DNA of 5,106 bases from Pseudothermotoga sp. (GTDB lineage: Bacteria; Thermotogota; Thermotogae; Thermotogales; DSM-5069). Location: assembly GCA_028276125.1 (NCBI GenBank), contig JAPYWY010000139.1, positions 1 through 5,106 on the forward strand, written 5' to 3'. The notes under the pieces were generated by a model, which was given only the letters and a program-made list of their open reading frames with translations, searched no databases and was not told the DNA's origin. This document shows, piece after piece, positions 1-5,106 of the stretch. How positions within the stretch are numbered: position 1 is the stretch's first letter; the number at the start of each line of letters is the position of its first letter. The position numbers were made by a program, and so were the translations under genes.

Positions 1-267
1 ACCACCGCCATAGCGGTCGGCGAAGCTCGTGGTGTATCGTTGCTCGCGGTGGTAGAGCTCAAAATTCCCATCTTCGAATACACACCGCACGTGGTCAAAA
101 AGGCGGTCACCGGGAGCGGGAAGGCCAGCAAGGGCGATGTTCAAAAGTGGGTCATGCTGTTGCTGGGACTGAAAGAAAAGCCAAGGCCGGACGATGCCGC
201 CGACGCGCTCGCGATCGCGATATGTCACGCGCACACAAGGAAGTTCGAGTGGAGGTTCAAGCAATGA
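1..267 (+). CDS. ruvC: RuvC, crossover junction endodeoxyribonuclease (C-terminal part)
   Basis: RuvC is the Holliday-junction resolvase. It acts as a dimer with the RuvAB branch-migration motor and cuts four-way junctions during recombination and fork repair. The window holds the last 88 codons; the family usually has about 160-175 residues, so roughly the first half lies left of the edge. The frame is open from base 1, so the Leu codon at 40 should not be taken as a start. Family landmarks seen: GEARG at 19-33, the FEYTPHVVKKAVTGSG stretch, and the C-terminal DDAADALAIAICHAH signature. Asp codons at 193 and 202 match E. coli catalytic Asp138 and Asp141. The third acidic residue (E. coli Glu66) lies just outside the window. 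The TGA stop overlaps the polC start (ATGA), so the two genes are likely co-transcribed and translationally coupled. Identity is secure; only the N-terminus is unseen. Confidence 0.96.
   Translation, partial: TTAIAVGEARGVSLLAVVELKIPIFEYTPHVVKKAVTGSGKASKGDVQKWVMLLLGLKEKPRPDDAADALAIAICHAHTRKFEWRFKQ
251..256 (+). promoter_or_regulatory. Ribosome binding site of polC
   Basis: GGAGGT ends 7 nt before the ATG at 264, which is ideal spacing. It lies inside the last codons of ruvC. This site decides the polC start: the frame stays open further upstream to 147, but those 39 extra codons run through the conserved RuvC C-terminus and give a peptide with no PolC character. The next in-frame ATG at 294 has no comparable site. 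Confidence 0.9.
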
Positions 268-3200
268 GAAGGTTGTTCGTCGAAGAGTTGAAGATGGATC
301 TGAAACAACTCGCAGAATCGCTCGGAATGAATCTGGAAGAACCTTGCACTGTTCATGGCATCGTGTACGACGCGATCACGAACACTTTGATCGTCAGAAT
401 AGACAAGCAGTTCTCCCGCCAAGATGACTTCTGTGAAAGACTCTCGAGAGAACTGGGAGCTCACGTTTCGCTCCAGTTCATGCAAGCCAACATCGAGCTG
501 GAAAAGCTCAGAAAAGAACTGAACGGAAGCTTTCCGTACCTTCACGACGTCTTGCTGTTCCAAGACAAAGTGATTTTGAAGGTGACGGGAGACTTCGCAA
601 GAGAAAGACTCAATGGAAAGTTGGTCGATGTGAGTAAGAAGATAGAAAGCTTGACTGGCATCAAGAGGCCCATCGAGATAGAGGTCCTTCAACCACCTGT
701 GGACAGCATGAAAGAAGAACACATCGTGGTGGTCGAGGAAAAACCCAAAAAGAGAAGAAAAACATCGAAGTTCTTCAGCCCGTCGAATCTACCGACCGAA
801 CCGAGTAAGGTCAAAGTCGAAGGCACGGTTTTCAAGATGGACCTGAGAGAGGGTAGAAAGCGCACCTTATTGGTGTACATAACGGATAAGATCGATTCAC
901 TACAGTGTGTCGTGAGCAACAGCACCATCGACAAGGTTCTGAGTTCCGTTCAAGAACAGGACCACGTCGCTTTCACTGGAACGTTGAAATTCGACGAGAA
1001 CAACGAACCGATACTGTACGTCGACGATTTCGAAAAGCTCGAAAACGACGAAAGAATGGACGAAGCAACCGAAAAGCGTGTCGAACTGCACGCGCACAGC
1101 AAGTTCAGCGATCTGGACAGCGTGCTCGACATAGAAGCCTACGTTAAGACGGCTGCGAGGTGGGGATGGAAAGCGATCGCACTCACCGACCATGGTGTGG
1201 TGCAGGGCATTCCGCAGTTTTTCGAGATGTGCAAGAGTCATGGGATCAAGCCCATCTTCGGTATAGAGGCGTACGTTGTGAACGATGCTGAACCCGTCAT
1301 CTTGAACAGCGAAGATGTGAGTGTAGAATCGAGCAGGTACGTCGTCGTGGACCTCGAAACGACGGGGCTGCATCCCATGTTCAACGAGATCATAGAGATC
1401 GGTGCAATCGTCGTTGAGAACGGGGAGATCGTTCAAGAGTTTCACAGTCTCGTGAAACCGAAAGAGAAGCTCGATCCCTTCACCGTTCAGTTCACCAACA
1501 TCACCGACGAGATGCTTCAGGATCAACCCACCATAGAGGAGGTACTCCCTGAGTTCTTGAAGCTCTGTGAAAACAGCGTTCTGGTTGCACACAACGCGAA
1601 CTTCGATTACAGATTCCTCAGGCACTACGCCAAGAAAGTCTGCAACGTCGATTGGAACCTTCCTGTCATAGACACCTTGGCCCTGGCGAAGAGGCTCTTG
1701 CGACTGTCGAGTTACAATCTCGAAAAGCTCGTTTCTCACTTCAAGATCGGTTCTTTCAAACACCACAGGGCACTCGAGGACGCCAAGGTGACGGCGAAGG
1801 TGTTCTTGGAGCTTTTGAAGATCCTCAAAGACAAGGGTGTGACGAGTTTTAAAAAGGTCGAGTCGGTCCACAAGGAATCTCTCGTAACCCAGTCCAAACC
1901 TTTCCACGCCACGATCCTCGTGCAGAACAAAGAAGGTCTCAAGAACCTCTACAAGCTCGTTTCGAACGCACACGTGAAGTACTTCCACAGCGTGCCTCGC
2001 ATACCCAAGAGCGAACTTCAGACGATGCGCTCAGGCTTGCTGATAGGTAGTGCGTGCCTCGCTGGAGAGCTGGTGCAGGAGATCCTGGCCGGTGCGAACG
2101 AAGAAGAAATAGAAGAGACCGCGTCCTTCTACGACTTCATAGAGATCATGCCTCTGGACCTCGTACCGATGGACAACGAGCTTGGTATCTCGCGCGAAAG
2201 GCTCAAGCAGATCTACAGGAGGCTCTACGAGATCGGTGAGAAACTGAAGATACCTGTCGTGATGAGTGGGGACGTGCATTTTTTGGACCCGGAGGACGAA
2301 AAGATTAGAAAGGTGCTCATGGCGCCACAGAGTGAAACGATTCCAGATCAGCCGAGGGCTTACCTCAGAACAACGCAAGAGATGATCGAAGCAGCCATGG
2401 AGATACTCGAGGACGAGCAAAAAGCGCGCGAAGTGGTGATAAAACATCCAAGCCAGATTGCGGAAAGCATTGAGTACATCGTGCCACTTGAGAAAAAGCT
2501 CCACACTCCAAAGATCGAGGGAGCCGAGGAACAGATAAGAAGCTTGACGATGCAGAGAGCGATCGAAGTCTACGGAGATCCTTTGCCAGAGCCCGTTCAG
2601 AAACGGATCGAGAAAGAGCTCAATGCGATCATAAACCACGGTTATGCGGTGTTGTACTTGATCGCGAAGAAGATGGTCGACAAGTCTCTGTCGGATGGCT
2701 ACGTGGTCGGCTCGCGAGGCTCGGTCGGTTCCTCTCTCGTTGCCCACCTGCTGGGCATAACGGAGGTGAACCCCCTGCCACCGCACTACTACTGTAAGGA
2801 ATGTCACTACATCGAATTCGAAGAATCTGGTCGTTACGGCTCTGGGTTCGACCTACCAAAGAAGAACTGTCCAAAGTGCGGTGGAGTGCTGGAACGCAAC
2901 GGCCAAGATATTCCCTTCGAGACCTTCATGGGCTTCGAAGGAGACAAGGTGCCAGACATAGACTTGAACTTCTCTGGGGATTACCAAGAAGATGCGCACC
3001 GATTCGTTGAAGAACTCTTCGGCAAGGATTACGTCTACAGGGCAGGTACGATAAACACCATAGCCGCGCGAACGGCTTACGGTTTTGTGAGAGCGTACGA
3101 GGAAAAGCTCGGAAGAAAGGTGAGAAAGGCCGAGATCGAAAGACTCGCCGCAGCGATCACGGGTGTGAAGAGAACCACGGGTCAGCACCCAGGCGGGCTC

Positions 3201-4376
3201 ATGATCATACCGAAAGAGTTCGAGGTATACGACTTCACTCCCGTTCAGTATCCAGCGAACACGAAAGAAGCCAAGGTCTTCACGACCCATTTCGATTACG
3301 AATCCATCCACGACGATCTGGTGAAAATAGATGCACTCGGACACGATGATCCCACGTTCGTCAAGATCCTCAAAGATCTGACGGGCATAGATCCGATGAC
3401 CGTGCCGATGGACGATGAGGAAACGCTGAAGATCTTCTCGAGCCTCGAGCCACTCGGTGTGACACCGCAGGATCTGGACAACAGGACCGACGTTGGTACT
3501 CTGGGCATTCCAGAGTTCGGAACACAGTTCGTCAGGGGCATGCTCACTGAGACCAGACCGAAAACTTTCGCGGACTTGGTGAGGATCTCGGGTCTCTCAC
3601 ACGGTACGGACGTCTGGCTCAACAACGCACGAGATTGGATAGAACAAGGCAAAGCCACGCTCTCTCAGGTCATCGCCTGTAGGGACGACATCATGAACTA
3701 TCTGATAAAGATGGGCATGAACGCCTCGAAAGCCTTCAAGATCATGGAGAACGTCAGAAAAGGTAAAGGCCTGAGCGAGGAAGACGAAAAGCTCATGCGT
3801 GAGCTGAACGTGCCGGAATGGTACATCGAATCGTGCAAACGCATAAAGTATCTGTTCCCCAAAGCACACGCTGCTGCTTACGTGAGCATGGCCTTCAGGA
3901 TCGCGTACTTCAAGGTTCATCACCCACTCGCTTTCTACGCAACCTTCTTCACACTGAAAGGCGAAGAGTTCGACATCGATGCGGCCCTGTACGGTCCTGA
4001 GATGGTCAAAAAGAAGCTCGTTGAACTTTCAAATGTTGGGGAAAAAGACGTGCGAGACAAGGCGGCGGAGACCACACTCGAAGTCATGCTCGAAATGTTC
4101 GCGCGTGGCTTTTCTTTCTTGCCGCCGAACATAAACAAATCCCACGCGAGGCTCTTCCTGATCGAAGGAAAAAAGCTGCGCATACCTTTCAACAAACTTC
4201 CGAACCTTGGAGACAACGTTGCAGAATCCATAATTCGAGCGAGGAGCGAAAAACCCTTCAGTTCCCTCGAAGATATTCTCAAAAGAACGAAGCTCAACAA
4301 ATCTCATTTGGACATCTTCAAAAAGTACGTTGAACTCGAGGGCCTGCCCGAGAAAGAGCAGATCAGCCTGTTCTGA
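264..4376 (+). CDS. polC: DNA polymerase III alpha subunit, PolC type, with built-in proofreading exonuclease
   Basis: PolC is a replicative DNA polymerase that carries its own 3'-5' proofreading exonuclease and works with the beta clamp and clamp loader. The protein has 1370 residues, close to the T. maritima length I recall. Domains in order: an N-terminal region (1-155); a basic linker, KPKKRRK at 160-166; an OB fold (about 181-260); the first PHP part with HAH 276-278 and TDHG 308-311; an inserted DEDDh exonuclease (about 357-525) with DLETTG 363-368, NANFD ending at Asp448, and His501/Asp506; the second PHP part with Cys598 and GDVH 669-672; then the polymerase core with GSRGSVGSS 816-824, a Cys4 zinc site (844, 847, 869, 872), catalytic Asp898/Asp900 in PDIDLNF, QHPGG 974-978, Asp1023 in KIDALGHDDP, and FPKAHAAAY from 1198. 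A helix-hairpin-helix lies near 1312-1341. The last five residues, QISLF, are a beta-clamp binding motif. All catalytic residues are present with no frameshift. The ATG start is set by the GGAGGT site and the 4-bp overlap with ruvC. Confidence 0.98.
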   Translation: MRRLFVEELKMDLKQLAESLGMNLEEPCTVHGIVYDAITNTLIVRIDKQFSRQDDFCERLSRELGAHVSLQFMQANIELEKLRKELNGSFPYLHDVLLFQDKVILKVTGDFARERLNGKLVDVSKKIESLTGIKRPIEIEVLQPPVDSMKEEHIVVVEEKPKKRRKTSKFFSPSNLPTEPSKVKVEGTVFKMDLREGRKRTLLVYITDKIDSLQCVVSNSTIDKVLSSVQEQDHVAFTGTLKFDENNEPILYVDDFEKLENDERMDEATEKRVELHAHSKFSDLDSVLDIEAYVKTAARWGWKAIALTDHGVVQGIPQFFEMCKSHGIKPIFGIEAYVVNDAEPVILNSEDVSVESSRYVVVDLETTGLHPMFNEIIEIGAIVVENGEIVQEFHSLVKPKEKLDPFTVQFTNITDEMLQDQPTIEEVLPEFLKLCENSVLVAHNANFDYRFLRHYAKKVCNVDWNLPVIDTLALAKRLLRLSSYNLEKLVSHFKIGSFKHHRALEDAKVTAKVFLELLKILKDKGVTSFKKVESVHKESLVTQSKPFHATILVQNKEGLKNLYKLVSNAHVKYFHSVPRIPKSELQTMRSGLLIGSACLAGELVQEILAGANEEEIEETASFYDFIEIMPLDLVPMDNELGISRERLKQIYRRLYEIGEKLKIPVVMSGDVHFLDPEDEKIRKVLMAPQSETIPDQPRAYLRTTQEMIEAAMEILEDEQKAREVVIKHPSQIAESIEYIVPLEKKLHTPKIEGAEEQIRSLTMQRAIEVYGDPLPEPVQKRIEKELNAIINHGYAVLYLIAKKMVDKSLSDGYVVGSRGSVGSSLVAHLLGITEVNPLPPHYYCKECHYIEFEESGRYGSGFDLPKKNCPKCGGVLERNGQDIPFETFMGFEGDKVPDIDLNFSGDYQEDAHRFVEELFGKDYVYRAGTINTIAARTAYGFVRAYEEKLGRKVRKAEIERLAAAITGVKRTTGQHPGGLMIIPKEFEVYDFTPVQYPANTKEAKVFTTHFDYESIHDDLVKIDALGHDDPTFVKILKDLTGIDPMTVPMDDEETLKIFSSLEPLGVTPQDLDNRTDVGTLGIPEFGTQFVRGMLTETRPKTFADLVRISGLSHGTDVWLNNARDWIEQGKATLSQVIACRDDIMNYLIKMGMNASKAFKIMENVRKGKGLSEEDEKLMRELNVPEWYIESCKRIKYLFPKAHAAAYVSMAFRIAYFKVHHPLAFYATFFTLKGEEFDIDAALYGPEMVKKKLVELSNVGEKDVRDKAAETTLEVMLEMFARGFSFLPPNINKSHARLFLIEGKKLRIPFNKLPNLGDNVAESIIRARSEKPFSSLEDILKRTKLNKSHLDIFKKYVELEGLPEKEQISLF

Positions 4377-4397
4377 AAAACCTGTACAATAGTTCTC

Positions 4398-4421
4398 AAG
4401 GAGGACGAAGAGATTCGTCTT
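4398..4421 (+). promoter_or_regulatory. Shine-Dalgarno and hairpin in the polC-rsmG gap
   Basis: AAGGAGG at 4398-4404 is a near-perfect anti-Shine-Dalgarno match. It overlaps an inverted repeat: the core arms GACGAA (4404-4409) and TTCGTC (4414-4419) enclose the GNRA-type loop GAGA (4410-4413). One G-U and one A-U pair (4403-4420, 4402-4421) extend the stem to 8 bp. The hairpin ends directly before GTG at 4422. There is no U-run after the stem, so it is not an intrinsic terminator. Either it brings the Shine-Dalgarno close to the GTG, or it partly masks the Shine-Dalgarno and reduces rsmG translation. The structure is read directly from the sequence; the role is inference. Confidence 0.6.
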
Positions 4422-5106
4422 GTGGTTGCATGGGGCGAAGTCTTCGGCGCACGAATGGGACAGATCGAACTGAACCTCCATTGCGAAAAGGTTCGAGAAA
4501 TCTTGCAAGGCTACGGTTTGAATTTGGACGAACAAAAGATCGAGCTGATCGCTCGCTATCTTTCGCTGCTCATCAATGCACCTTTGAACCTATCGAGCAT
4601 CGAGGATTTTGAATCGGCGGTGCACAAACACGTGGCCGACGTTCTTTTGCCCATCGGATCGCTCGAGGGTAAACTGCTGGACGTTGGGACTGGTGGAGGA
4701 ATTCCAGGCGTGATACTCTCGATGGTGCATCCGATCAAGAGTGTCTTGGTCGATTCTTCGAAAAAGAAAACAGCGTGGCTCTCGAACACGATCGAAAGGC
4801 TCGGACTGAAAAACGTTGAGGTGGTGTGTTCGAGGATAGAAAACCTCGCCGATCGTCACAGAGAAAGCTTCGACTACGTCACGGCGCGCGCCGTGGCACC
4901 TTTGAGGATCCTTTTGGAACTCTGCGCGCCGTTCTGTAAACTCAACGGTCTCTTGCTCTTCTACAAAGGACCGAACTGGTCCGAGGAGATGACGCAGGCG
5001 GGTAGGGCTGCTGAAATTTTGAAGGTTCAACTGGAAGAAAGCGTCGAGTACAAACTTTCGAGCGGTGAAAGAAGAGTGCTCTTGAAGTTCAGAAAGTTCG
5101 CGCCGA
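4422..5106 (+). CDS. rsmG: RsmG (GidB), 16S rRNA guanine-N7 methyltransferase (3' end cut)
   Basis: RsmG is a cytoplasmic SAM-dependent enzyme that methylates N7 of a guanine in the 530 loop of 16S rRNA (G527 in E. coli); its loss is known to give low-level streptomycin resistance in several bacteria. The visible part has 228 codons from the GTG, close to the usual full length, and the window ends before the stop. Numbered from the GTG, SAM motif I is DVGTGGGIPG at 87-96; VDSSKKK follows near 110-116, the family-typical TARAVAP lies at 154-160, then YKG and a C-terminal strand RRVLLKF. The start is uncertain. GTG 4422 follows a strong Shine-Dalgarno with an intervening hairpin. ATG 4455 matches the usual N-terminal length better but has no clear ribosome binding site. 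ATT 4413 has ideal 8-nt spacing but is a rare start. The frame is the same as polC, 45 bases downstream, so it is probably in the same operon. Identity is firm, the start is not. Confidence 0.93.
   Translation, partial: MVAWGEVFGARMGQIELNLHCEKVREILQGYGLNLDEQKIELIARYLSLLINAPLNLSSIEDFESAVHKHVADVLLPIGSLEGKLLDVGTGGGIPGVILSMVHPIKSVLVDSSKKKTAWLSNTIERLGLKNVEVVCSRIENLADRHRESFDYVTARAVAPLRILLELCAPFCKLNGLLLFYKGPNWSEEMTQAGRAAEILKVQLEESVEYKLSSGERRVLLKFRKFAP

Noticed and set aside
147..263. Upstream extension of the polC frame to an ATG at 147
   Set aside because: These 39 codons lie wholly inside the conserved RuvC C-terminus in another frame, and the Arg- and Ala-rich peptide does not look like PolC. 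The GGAGGT site at 251-256 points to ATG 264.
900..1988. Long open frame on the minus strand (362 codons) opposite polC
   Set aside because: It lies opposite the PHP and exonuclease regions, whose motifs fix the coding strand. Its protein shows no recognisable domain. Strong codon bias in the sense gene commonly leaves the reverse strand open.
2793..2879. Four-cysteine cluster as a novel insertion in PolC
   Set aside because: A Cys4 zinc site at this position in the polymerase core is already known for PolC enzymes, so it is a family trait.
4385..4390. TACAAT as a -10 element for a separate rsmG promoter
   Set aside because: It is one base from the consensus, but there is no convincing -35 hexamer 16-18 bases upstream. 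Transcription would begin almost on the Shine-Dalgarno. A weak internal promoter cannot be excluded.
4374..4421. Read-through of the polC TGA into rsmG, which is in the same frame with no further stop
   Set aside because: PolC ends exactly on its clamp-binding motif, RsmG has its own Shine-Dalgarno, and the intervening codons show no conserved protein character. The shared frame is probably chance.
4402..4421. Intrinsic terminator after polC
   Set aside because: The stem is AU-rich at its ends and is followed by TTGTGGTTG-like sequence and the rsmG start, not by a T-run.
4420..4473. Short leader-like frame (TTG start, 17 codons) at the rsmG start
   Set aside because: It is 15 nt from the Shine-Dalgarno, begins inside the hairpin and encodes nothing recognisable.

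Overview
This window looks like chromosomal housekeeping DNA from a member of the Thermotogales. The full-length PolC resembles what I remember of Thermotoga maritima PolC over its whole length, including the N-terminal region. T. maritima also places ruvC directly upstream of polC, as far as I recall. The moderately high GC content and the PolC divergence would fit a Pseudothermotoga-like species better than T. maritima itself. That genus-level placement is inference from memory, not from a search.

Layout, all on the + strand. Positions 1-267 hold the C-terminal half of the Holliday-junction resolvase RuvC, cut by the left window edge. Positions 264-4376 hold a complete polC for the replicative DNA polymerase III alpha subunit of the PolC type, 1370 residues. 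It overlaps ruvC by four bases (ATGA) and has a strong ribosome binding site inside the ruvC end. Positions 4377-4421 are a short gap with a strong Shine-Dalgarno sequence and an 8-bp hairpin capped by a GNRA-type loop. From about 4422 to beyond the right edge lies rsmG (gidB), the 16S rRNA m7G methyltransferase, nearly complete.

The three genes are packed as one apparent operon joining recombination (RuvC), replication (PolC) and ribosome modification (RsmG). They do not form an obvious single pathway. There are no RNA genes, mobile elements, CRISPR arrays or long non-coding stretches.

I found no new multi-gene system. The most interesting signal is the polC-rsmG junction. There a perfect Shine-Dalgarno lies 17 nt before the first ordinary start codon, and the intervening bases fold into a hairpin that ends exactly at that codon. 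A second point is that PolC appears to keep both its DEDDh proofreading site and a complete set of PHP metal-ligand residues.
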